Shown here: positions 57,408-64,000 of the stretch, one piece after another | How positions within the stretch are numbered: the stretch's first letter is position 1 | How the letters are laid out: each line of letters opens with the position of its first letter | Assembly: GCF_009917525.1 (NCBI RefSeq) | Contig: NZ_QZDU01000007.1 | Coordinates: forward strand, 100,345 to 164,344 | DNA from: Acutalibacter sp. 1XD8-36 | GTDB taxonomy: Bacteria; Bacillota; Clostridia; Oscillospirales; Acutalibacteraceae | DNA length: 64,000 bases | Direction: 5' to 3' | Notes under the pieces: model-generated | Seen by the model: only the letters and a program-made list of their open reading frames with translations | Database searches by the model: none | Told to the model about the DNA's origin: nothing | Position numbers and translations under genes: made by a program

Positions 57408-58325
57408 ATGTTAATAGCTATTGACCACGGCAACTATGCCATAAAGACACCCCGCTTCACCTTCGTGTCTGGGCTGACCGAACACTCCGTCAAGCCGCCC
57501 ATGACGGACGAGATTTTAGAGTACGGCGGCAAATTCTGGACGCTTGCCACCAAGCGTCTGCCCTATATGCGTGACAAGACCCAGGACGACCGCTTCTTCA
57601 TTCTGACGCTGTTCGCCATATCCAAGGAGTTGGAGCGCAAAGGCCAGTATTCCCCCATGGAGCGTATTCATCTGGCAGTGGGGCTGCCACCAGAACATTT
57701 TGGCAGCTTGAAGGAGAAGTTTGCGGCCTATTTCAAGCGCCCCGGAGTTGTGAAATTCACCTACCGGGACAAGCCCTACTCTGTCCAAATCGACCAGGTG
57801 ATGGTCTTCCCTCAGGCGTTTGCGGCGGTGGTGCCCAAGAGCGGCATGGTGCTGAACACGCTGCGGCTGTTTATCATTGACATCGGCGGTTATACCACCG
57901 ACGTCCTGCTCCTACAAAACGGCAAGCCCAATCTGCAGTTCTGCCGTTCGCTGGAAACTGGCGTCATCACTATGAACAATGAAGTCATCCGCAAGGTGAG
58001 TGCTCAGTACGATATGCTGATCGACGATGAGCACATTTCTGCGGTGCTGCAAGGCAAAGAGGTCTACTTGCCGGAGGAAGTCAAAGCAGAAATTTTCAAC
58101 GCTGCCCAGCTCCACGCCAACGATATTCTAAGCCAGCTCCGGGAGCTGCAGGTTGATTTGCGCACCAACCCGGCTATTTTCATCGGCGGGGGCAGTATTC
58201 TCCTGCAGCCTTACCTCAGTGAATCCTCGCTGGCGGGCAAGGCAGAGTTTATTGATTCCCCCAACGCTAATGCACTAGGCTATGAAATGCTGGGCGAAAA
58301 ACAGTTGGCCCGGCTCGGCAGGTAG
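57408..58325 (+). CDS. parM: ParM/Alp-type actin-like partition ATPase
   Basis: 305 residues after AGGAGG. AIDHGNYAIK (phosphate 1), FIIDIGGYTTDVL (phosphate 2) and IFIGGGSIL (adenosine loop) define an actin-like fold. ParM filaments push plasmid copies apart. Its presence argues that the element spends time as a circular, plasmid-like form. The adapter gene follows 3 bp after the stop. Confidence 0.9.
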   Translation: MLIAIDHGNYAIKTPRFTFVSGLTEHSVKPPMTDEILEYGGKFWTLATKRLPYMRDKTQDDRFFILTLFAISKELERKGQYSPMERIHLAVGLPPEHFGSLKEKFAAYFKRPGVVKFTYRDKPYSVQIDQVMVFPQAFAAVVPKSGMVLNTLRLFIIDIGGYTTDVLLLQNGKPNLQFCRSLETGVITMNNEVIRKVSAQYDMLIDDEHISAVLQGKEVYLPEEVKAEIFNAAQLHANDILSQLRELQVDLRTNPAIFIGGGSILLQPYLSESSLAGKAEFIDSPNANALGYEMLGEKQLARLGR

Positions 58326-58328
58326 GCT

Positions 58329-58676
58329 ATGAAAAAGAATGGGAAGTATCGTTTTTCCTTACAATTCCCGGCTGAAACGGAGGAGCAGATCCAAGCGGGG
58401 GAGCTGCTGGAAAAGCTGGGGAATCGGAAAAGTGCTGTGGTGGTGCAGGCTTTGTATGAGTTTTTATCGGCCCACCCGGAGTTGCTCCATGCAGAGGGAA
58501 AGATTGCAGTCAATACAACACAGACCTTTTCTAAAGCCCAGATAGAGGAGCTGGTGGAAAATCTGGTCCGGGAGCGGCTTGAAAGCATTGAACTGCAAAC
58601 AGACAGTAAACCTGATGGCACAGAAACTGAAGTAAACGTGTCGGAAATGTTGGATAATGTAGAGATATTTCAGTGA
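58329..58676 (+). CDS. ParR-like adapter protein
   Basis: 115 residues. The N-terminal RFSLQFPAETEEQIQAGELL then NRKSAVVVQALYEFL fits a ribbon-helix-helix DNA-binding domain as in ParR/StbB-type adapters. The C-terminus is acidic. Its adjacency to the ParM-like gene is the main support. Centromere (parC) not identified. Confidence 0.7.
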   Translation: MKKNGKYRFSLQFPAETEEQIQAGELLEKLGNRKSAVVVQALYEFLSAHPELLHAEGKIAVNTTQTFSKAQIEELVENLVRERLESIELQTDSKPDGTETEVNVSEMLDNVEIFQ

Positions 58677-58702
58677 TAACGCTGATTTTTTCAAAAACTA
58701 TA

Positions 58703-58731
58703 CCTTAAAGGATACTTCTCGCCTTTAAAGG
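58703..58731 (+). promoter_or_regulatory. Operator-like pair CCTTAAAGG / CCTTTAAAGG
   Basis: Sites at 58703-58711 and 58722-58731, 19 bp apart, both near-perfect dyads, upstream of TATAAT (58758-58763) with a weak -35. Same motif as at 50060-50089. Confidence 0.5.
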
Positions 58732-58869
58732 CCCTTCTAATCGGCTGCGTATTGTTATATAATGTTTATAATTACATGATTTTTGGTAAGTAGGCGAGGC
58801 ATCGGTTTACTTTGGCTCGCCACGGCTTTTATTCCAGAAATGGTAATCGATTAACAGCAAATCCATTTG

Positions 58870-58948
58870 TCCAGGCATACCATCCCGGTGTGTCTGGATT
58901 TTTTGTACCCTGTCCGTGATGGTATGCCCTGGCGGAAAGGGGTATACC
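58870..58948 (+). promoter_or_regulatory. Leader with terminator and alternative pairings
   Basis: Segment 1 CCAGGCATACC (58871-58881) forms a terminator with GGTGTGTCTGG (58887-58897), TTTTTT after it. It is also complementary to segment 3, GATGGTATGCCCTGG (from 58918). Segment 3 can pair with segment 4, GGGGTATACC (58939-58948), which includes the ribosome site of ATG 58949. Mutually exclusive pairings are the mark of an attenuator or riboswitch-like control. Confidence 0.55.
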
Positions 58949-59341
58949 ATGTATCAACCGAACGAAAAGGACGAACTAAAAGCAAGATTTACCAGGTGGA
59001 TGGAGGTAACACTATTTCGGGCCAGAAAACATTACTTAGCTAAAATAGACAGCTATATCCCCACGATCCCACTAGACGAGATCCTGGTAGAAGCTATCGC
59101 CTCCAATACTGATGAGAGGATAGGAATGGACAGCTTTGACTTCCAGGAGGAACGCCTATCCAATGCGTTTTCACGGCTGTCACCTCGGAAACAGGCCATT
59201 TTGACCATGCTGATTGCACAGGAACGAAAACCGGCTGACGTGGCACAGTTGCTGCACTGTACACCGCAACAGATTTATGACCAGCGGTATCAGGCTCTGA
59301 AAGCGCTCCGCAAGGAATTGCAGGGAGGTGGTGAAAATTGA
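58949..59341 (+). CDS. Sigma-70 region 4-like regulator
   Basis: ATG 58949 after AAAGGGG, chosen over ATG 58916 because the latter lies in the hairpin. 130 residues. FSRLSPRKQAILTMLIAQER and KPADVAQLLHCTPQQIYDQR are a sigma region-4 HTH. Comparable genes precede recombinases in Tn916-like elements (Orf7-type). It overlaps the next gene by 1 bp. Confidence 0.8.
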   Translation: MYQPNEKDELKARFTRWMEVTLFRARKHYLAKIDSYIPTIPLDEILVEAIASNTDERIGMDSFDFQEERLSNAFSRLSPRKQAILTMLIAQERKPADVAQLLHCTPQQIYDQRYQALKALRKELQGGGEN

Positions 59342-59535
59342 TGACACCTAAAGATTTTCATGATTTGCTCCAGCGGGCAGTTTCTAAAGATATAGATGCA
59401 TTGGAACAAATTCTCGAACTCTACACACCACTGTTTGACCGATATAGCCGTGTTGACGGCCATATTGACGAAGATTTGCGGCAACATTTGCTCATCCACA
59501 TTGCCGTGCATATCTCAGATTTCAAAATAAATTGA
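59341..59535 (+). CDS. Small HTH protein (Tn916 Orf8-type, HTH_16)
   Basis: 64 residues. DFHDLLQRAVSKDIDALEQI then LYTPLFDRYSRVDGHID match the short helix-turn-helix proteins paired with Orf7 in conjugative transposons. Coupled to the preceding gene by TGATG-type overlap. Confidence 0.75.
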   Translation: MTPKDFHDLLQRAVSKDIDALEQILELYTPLFDRYSRVDGHIDEDLRQHLLIHIAVHISDFKIN

Positions 59536-59984
59536 AAAATTTTTGAAATTCTTTCGAGATTTGAGGTTTGGAGTTGCTTTTTATATAGTGAAAGGCATCC
59601 CCAATGCCCGCACCTTGATAATTTCACAGTCTAACCCGGTACATTCCCTGTGGACGAGCGGCTATCCCCAGTCTGACAGACTGGACATGAGTACATATAT
59701 GCAGGCGGCCCCTGCATAACGCGATGACCCCATGGTGGGATAATGATACTTCCGTAATTCGCGGCCCGGCCATGATGAAGGCGGGGAGGGAGAGCAGTTT
59801 GCTGCTCTTGGACCTATGGCTCAGTTGCCTTGAGCGCCGGGGAAGATATTTTTGCTTTTTAAGTTGCAAAATTAGTAAGAAGTGAGTGTGATAATAGCGT
59901 ATTTGGTATGGGAACAACGTCCCAATATGCGCATATTCTCTCACAAAACTGGCAATATTAGGAAAAGAAAGGAGCCAATCAATA
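59536..59984 (+). other. Long leader region before TnpW gene
   Basis: About 450 bp. A promoter TTGAGG (59561-59566), 17 bp, TATAGT (59584-59589). Many short stems follow, among them GTCTGACAGAC (59676-59686), GCAGGCGGCCCCTGC (59701-59715) and GCTCAGTTGCCTTGAGC (59818-59834). A 10-codon frame at 59688 (MSTYMQAAPA) may be a leader peptide. Similar long structured leaders precede excision genes in Tn1549-type elements. Confidence 0.5.
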
Positions 59985-60212
59985 ATGGAAGGAAACGAAA
60001 GAATAGCAACGAAGCCCCTGGACGAACTGGTAGACATCCGCAATGTCCATGTTGACCACAGCCTCCCTTTAGAGGAGCGCGTCCGCTCCTATGTGGAACA
60101 GGTCAAAGACCCATACTGTTTCCGTGTAGGTAATGTAAAGGTACGCGTTTCCTATGCGGGTAAGGACAAAACACTAAATGATAGTTTCAGCACCATGCTA
60201 GGTTCCCTGTAA
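59985..60212 (+). CDS. tnpW: TnpW-like transposon protein
   Basis: 75 residues after AAAGGAG. VDHSLPLEERVRSYVEQVKD then YCFRVGNVKVRVSYAGKDKT match the TnpW family of clostridial elements of Tn4451 type. Function unknown, usually close to the serine recombinase. CCTTTAGAGG occurs at 60066-60075 inside the gene, possibly by chance. Confidence 0.75.
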   Translation: MEGNERIATKPLDELVDIRNVHVDHSLPLEERVRSYVEQVKDPYCFRVGNVKVRVSYAGKDKTLNDSFSTMLGSL

Positions 60213-60229
60213 CTGGTAGATTTTTCCTG

Positions 60230-60258
60230 TGGACTTTTACAGAGGCCCGTAGTATAAT
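60230..60258 (+). promoter_or_regulatory. Promoter of recombinase operon
   Basis: TGGACT (60230-60235), 17 bp, TATAAT (60253-60258). CCTTAGAGG (60282-60290) lies in the leader, a possible fourth operator site. Confidence 0.6.
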
Positions 60259-60371
60259 GAGAGTGGACAAAATCAGCGACTCCTTAGAGGAACGCCAGTG
60301 CTTGCTTAGCAGGCCCTAGGTGTACCTCTTGTTTATCTCGGGTTTCAGGGAAAACAGAGAGGAGAAGCGCA

Positions 60372-62033
60372 ATGAGCAAGCGGCTTGAACAGAAGTTTAA
60401 GGTCGCCATCTACCTGCGTTTATCGAAGGATGATGGCGACCTTTCGCTTTCTGAAAATGGTAAATCGGAGAGCAACAGCATCCATAACCAGCGAGAACTC
60501 TTGATGGAGTATATCAGCAATCACCCGGAAATGGATCTGTATGACGAATTTAAAGATGACGGCTATACCGGCACCAACTTTGACCGCCCGGATTTCCAAC
60601 GTATGCTGGAGAGTATACGGCGGGGAGAGGTGAACTGCGTTCTGGTAAAAGACCTCTCACGGTTTGGCCGAGACTACATTGACTGCGGAAAATATATTGA
60701 GAAGGTGTTTCCACGGCTGGGGGTTCGGTTCATTTCGCTGAATGACCATTTTGACACCGCGGTGAGCAGCAGCTCAGATAACATCATCGTGCCGTTTAAG
60801 AATCTTATAAACGATTCCTACAGCCGGGATATATCCATCAAAGTTCGCACGAATTTGGATGTGAAGCGAAGGCAGGGCGACTATATTGGCAACTATGCGC
60901 CGTATGGGTACCGCAAGGATCCATCTAACAAAAACAGTCTGCTGATTGATGAAGATGCTGCCAAAGTGGTGCGAGATATTTTTAAGTGGAAGGTTGAAGG
61001 GTTTAGCCCAGAACAGATAGCAGAAAAACTGAATACAATGGGTATCTTGTCCCCAGCGGAATACAAACGGGCGGCAGGTATCCGCTTTGCCACTTCATTT
61101 CAGTCTGGAGCTAAGGCGTACTGGAGCCATGTCTCAGTACGGCGGATTCTCACCAATGAGATTTATATCGGTGTTCTGGTGCAGGGCAAGCGTATGGCCC
61201 CTACCTACAAGACGAAAAAGACAATTCTCCGGGACTCCAGCGAGTGGGTGCGTATTGAGAATACCCATGAAGCAATCATATCACGCCCCCAATTTGACCT
61301 TGTACAGCAGTTGATGACAGAGGATACCCGGGCCAGTGCAGGAGGAGGGGCTGTCCAACCCTTTTGCGGGAGGATTTTTTGCGGCGACTGCGGCAGCCCG
61401 ATGTTCCGAAAGACAGTAAATACCGGCAAAAAACGATATGTTTACTATGTGTGTAGCGCCAACAAACAAGATAAATCCCAGTGCAGCAAGCACAGTATTC
61501 GAGAGAACGTGCTGGATGAAACTGTGCTTGCCACTGTGCAGCGGCAAATTGAGGTTATCCTGGAGATGGAAAAAGCTATGAGCGAAATCGACGCTCTCTC
61601 ATGGGAAACATCAGAGGTGGCTAAAATTGAGGCGGGTATCCGTTACCAGGATCAGATCATTGAGAAAAATAACGCCCTCCGATTGGGTATTTATGAGGAT
61701 TTGCATGACGGTATACTCACAAAAGATGAGTTTCTCTCTATGAAGGAGGAATTTACCGCTCGCATCGATGAGGCACAAGGTATCATAGCGCAGCTTAATG
61801 TGGACAAGGGTAATATCCAGCATGGCATGAGCCAGCAGCAAGGGTGGCTTGCCCAGTTTAAGCAGTATAGGAATATCACAGAAATCAGCAGGCTGGTGGT
61901 GGTGAACCTGATAGAGCGGGTGAACATTTATGAGGGTGCGGAGATTGAGGTGGTGTTCCGGCAAGCAGATCAATTTGAAAGCATTATGAATTTCCTGGCA
62001 GAACACAGGCAGCTGGTAAGGGAGGTGGGCTGA
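60372..62033 (+). CDS. Large serine recombinase 1
   Basis: 553 residues. Resolvase domain with YLRLSKDD (catalytic Ser in this N-terminal motif), DDGYTGTNFDRPDFQRML and KDLSRFGRDYIDCG (about 95-110). Recombinase domain with YGYRKDP, zinc ribbon (CGDCGSPM...CSANKQDKSQC) and a coiled-coil of about 80 residues. These cut att sites with 2-bp staggers and integrate circles. First of three tandem copies, a layout of clostridial ICE ends. The second copy follows by 1 bp. Confidence 0.95.
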   Translation: MSKRLEQKFKVAIYLRLSKDDGDLSLSENGKSESNSIHNQRELLMEYISNHPEMDLYDEFKDDGYTGTNFDRPDFQRMLESIRRGEVNCVLVKDLSRFGRDYIDCGKYIEKVFPRLGVRFISLNDHFDTAVSSSSDNIIVPFKNLINDSYSRDISIKVRTNLDVKRRQGDYIGNYAPYGYRKDPSNKNSLLIDEDAAKVVRDIFKWKVEGFSPEQIAEKLNTMGILSPAEYKRAAGIRFATSFQSGAKAYWSHVSVRRILTNEIYIGVLVQGKRMAPTYKTKKTILRDSSEWVRIENTHEAIISRPQFDLVQQLMTEDTRASAGGGAVQPFCGRIFCGDCGSPMFRKTVNTGKKRYVYYVCSANKQDKSQCSKHSIRENVLDETVLATVQRQIEVILEMEKAMSEIDALSWETSEVAKIEAGIRYQDQIIEKNNALRLGIYEDLHDGILTKDEFLSMKEEFTARIDEAQGIIAQLNVDKGNIQHGMSQQQGWLAQFKQYRNITEISRLVVVNLIERVNIYEGAEIEVVFRQADQFESIMNFLAEHRQLVREVG

Positions 62034-62034
62034 T

Positions 62035-63738
62035 ATGGCACGAGTATCAAGAAAAAGCGAAAGACAGGAAATCTTTGCCCGGCAGGAGGTTCCGGGCGTA
62101 TTCTGCACGGCTGCTTATTTACGCCTTTCTGTAGAGGATAACGGCAAGAAAGACGCGGATTCTTTGGAAAACCAGGAGGCTCTGCTACGGGAGTATATTG
62201 CACAGCGGCCCTATCTCAGCCTAACGGAGATTTACACCGACAACGGCTGCACTGGCACAGACTTTGACCGCCCGGCTTTTCACAGGATGCTGGTTGATGT
62301 GCAGGCTGGGAAAATCAACTGTATTGTTGTCAAGGATTTGTCCCGGCTCGGCCGGAACTATGTGGAAACCGGGGAATACCTGGAAAAGGTTTTCCCGTTC
62401 CTGGGGGTTCGGTTTATAGCCGTCAATGACAACTACGACAGCGGGGCACAAAATTCCAGTGATGAGCTGGGAGTATCGCTGAAAAACCTGATTAACGATG
62501 TGTACGCCAAGGATATCTCCCGCAAGTCTGGCACGGCGCTGAAAGCCAAGCGCCAAAGGGGAGAGTACACTGGCAGCTATGCCCCTTACGGCTACTTAAA
62601 AGACCCGGCAGACAAAAACCATCTGATACCTGACCCTAAAGTGGCCGATACGGTCCGTGAGATATTCCGGCTGCGGGCAGAGGGTACGGGCATCGGCAGC
62701 CTGACCCGTATCCTGAATGAGAGAGACATTCCCTCTCCTGGCCGGTTGCGTTTTGAACGGGGAATCATTACCAATAACAACAAGAAGGGGAAAGACCTTC
62801 CATGGAACCGCCATGTGCTTTCCGATATTCTCAAAAATGTGGTCTATATCGGCCACTTGGCTCAGGGACGCAGCTCCAGCGCTTTATGCCGTGGAATACC
62901 CTATCACAAGGTGGAAGAATCTGCTTGGGACTTTGTGGAGAACACCCACGAGCCCATTATTGATATGACTTTGTGGAAGCAGGTACAGGATGTCAATAAC
63001 CGGAGCAAACAGGCAAGCAAAGATCATTATGATAAGTACATCCACCTACCAAAACGGGAAAACCCTTATGGAGCGCGTATGTGCTGCGGAGACTGCGGTC
63101 GTGTCATCAAGCAGGTACATTCATACAACAAGGACGGTACACATGTCTATTTTAACTATAAATGTCCCAATAATATCGAGCTGGGTGACGCCGCTTGTCC
63201 TAAAAAGAGTATCCGGGCAGCAGAGCTGGATGCGGCGGTTCTCGCTACTATGCGTGCCCAGATGGATGTGTTCATGGACACACAGAAAGTTTTGAAGAAG
63301 TGTATGGAGTCGGCAAAGGTGAATGCAGCTTTAAGGGCTGCTGAGAGCAAGATGAAGAATATTCAGCAGGTCATCAATCGCCGCACGAAGCAGATTACCG
63401 AGCTCTACACCGACTATAAGGACGGTGTTCTTACCAAGGATGAGTATGTGTATGCCAAGCGGAAATACCAGGCTGAAATAGAGAGTATGAGCCAAGATCT
63501 GTCAGAGCTGAAAAGTGTCCGCAGAAAAGCGGAGAAGATGGTAAAGGGGGAGCATCACTGGGCGCGGCTTATCAAAAAGTATTGCAATGCCATTACAGTT
63601 ACAAAAGAGATGGTGGAGGCTATGATTAAGAGCATTACTCTCTATGCAGACAACAGCATTTCCATTGAGTTCCTGTATGTGGATGAGTTTGAGAAAATAG
63701 TGGACGCCTGCAGAAAACTGAAGGAGGAGGCTGCATGA
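62035..63738 (+). CDS. Large serine recombinase 2
   Basis: 567 residues. YLRLSVED, TDNGCTGTDFDRPAFHRML, KDLSRLGRNYVETG, YGYLKDP, zinc ribbon (CGDCGRVI...CPNNIELGDAACP), coiled-coil. Distinct from copy 1 (diverged), so it may act on another site or with it as a heteromer. Its stop overlaps the start of the third. Confidence 0.95.
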   Translation: MARVSRKSERQEIFARQEVPGVFCTAAYLRLSVEDNGKKDADSLENQEALLREYIAQRPYLSLTEIYTDNGCTGTDFDRPAFHRMLVDVQAGKINCIVVKDLSRLGRNYVETGEYLEKVFPFLGVRFIAVNDNYDSGAQNSSDELGVSLKNLINDVYAKDISRKSGTALKAKRQRGEYTGSYAPYGYLKDPADKNHLIPDPKVADTVREIFRLRAEGTGIGSLTRILNERDIPSPGRLRFERGIITNNNKKGKDLPWNRHVLSDILKNVVYIGHLAQGRSSSALCRGIPYHKVEESAWDFVENTHEPIIDMTLWKQVQDVNNRSKQASKDHYDKYIHLPKRENPYGARMCCGDCGRVIKQVHSYNKDGTHVYFNYKCPNNIELGDAACPKKSIRAAELDAAVLATMRAQMDVFMDTQKVLKKCMESAKVNAALRAAESKMKNIQQVINRRTKQITELYTDYKDGVLTKDEYVYAKRKYQAEIESMSQDLSELKSVRRKAEKMVKGEHHWARLIKKYCNAITVTKEMVEAMIKSITLYADNSISIEFLYVDEFEKIVDACRKLKEEAA

Positions 63739-63947
63739 TGGAAAAACATTTGGCAATCTATCTGCGTCTTTCCCGGGAGGACGTAGATGTCAAATCCAAT
63801 AGCCTGAAAGACGAGAGCAACGGTATCCACAGCCAGCGGCTGATAATCCGAAAGTATGTGGAGGAATCGCCCGAGCTGAACAACATGCCGTCCTGGGAGT
63901 TTTGCGATGACGGCTATACTGGCACCAACTTTGTTGAGGTAAGATAA
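63738..63947 (+). pseudogene. Large serine recombinase 3, truncated at residue 65
   Basis: ATG 63738 (or 63735) after AAGGAGGAGG. YLRLSREDVDVKSNSLKDES and CDDGYTGTNF are a normal N-terminus, then VEVR and stop. In the other copies a DRPxF continuation follows here. The frame is lost exactly where the inverted repeat at 63936 starts, so another element has probably inserted, or the join is a deletion. The rest of the gene may lie beyond the window. Confidence 0.85.
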
Positions 63948-63987
63948 CGTAACCTTTTTTGCAGAGGGTGTTATCTTACCTCTTTTT
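63936..63987. repeat. Inverted repeat at the break in recombinase 3
   Basis: GAGGTAAGATAAC (63936-63948) and GTTATCTTACCTC (63970-63982), then TTTTT. Terminator-shaped. It could be the left end of an inserted element; ends beginning GTAAG occur in the IS66 family, but this is weak. Confidence 0.55.
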
Positions 63988-64000
63988 GATGTATGTTAGA

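Noticed and set aside
1..64000. Conjugation (VirB4/VirD4/relaxase) genes
   Set aside because: None recognised in the window. PcfJ/PcfK alone do not show transfer ability; such genes may lie outside.

Overview
The window looks like part of a large mobile genetic element in a gut-type Clostridia genome (Oscillospiraceae or Lachnospiraceae are my guess). The evidence is seen in the sequence: Gram-positive surface genes (S-layer homology protein, sortase-anchored adhesin, class B sortase), sigma-A promoters with 17-bp spacers, strong AGGAGG ribosome sites, and families typical of clostridial elements (PcfJ/PcfK, LPD11, DUF3990/DUF3791, YqaJ, TnpW, tandem large serine recombinases). Almost every gene reads on the + strand. 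I recognise no rRNA, tRNA, CRISPR array or type IV secretion gene.

Layout. 0-12 kb: an S1 protein end, three exported proteins (one SLH), a Fic enzyme, a 1974-residue thioester/VaFE adhesin, a structured leader with a zinc-ribbon protein, a sigma-like factor and a signal peptidase. 12-20 kb: a BlaI-like repressor, a decayed IS630 transposase, then an AT-rich island with an ABC-2 exporter, a frameshifted acyl carrier protein and a BtrH-like acyltransferase/peptidase, ending in a 395-bp imperfect palindrome and a frameshifted PD-(D/E)XK gene. 20-34 kb: a tyrosine recombinase, sortase B, LPD11, two very large unknown proteins, a DUF3990 ADP-ribosyltransferase-like module, a PP-loop reductase, PcfK/PcfJ, a second Fic protein and a VapBC pair. 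34-50 kb: NAD-dependent DNA ligase, small unknown genes, Uma2 nucleases, a second PIN toxin pair, an SSB-like protein and a MoxR ATPase / XRE-sigma / vWA-protease module. 50-59 kb: an XRE regulator, a DUF932-like/YqaJ/RecD2/primase operon and a ParM/ParR partition pair. 59-64 kb: sigma-like and HTH genes, a long leader, TnpW, two complete serine recombinases and a third cut short after about 65 residues.

The most striking signal is regulatory. At least five operons, including those for the ligase, the SSB-like protein and the recombination/primase genes, start with the same leader: a sigma-A promoter, a TAGTATCA box at or near the transcription start, usually a small hairpin, an AGTTA box, and a terminator whose stem changes sequence but keeps pairing. 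Several of these, and some other operons, carry a second conserved terminator-like hairpin before the ribosome site. I infer shared attenuation or antitermination control of the element's DNA-metabolism genes. A separate operator-like motif (CCTTWANAGG in pairs about 20 bp apart) lies before or beside three regulator genes.

Functionally the window combines surface display (adhesin, signal peptidase, sortase B), replication and recombination (ligase, SSB-like, RecD2, YqaJ, primase, ParMR), stability modules (two VapBC-like pairs, the DUF3990 triad, Fic proteins), and mobility (recombinases at the right end). Family names come from recognising motifs by eye; no database search was run.
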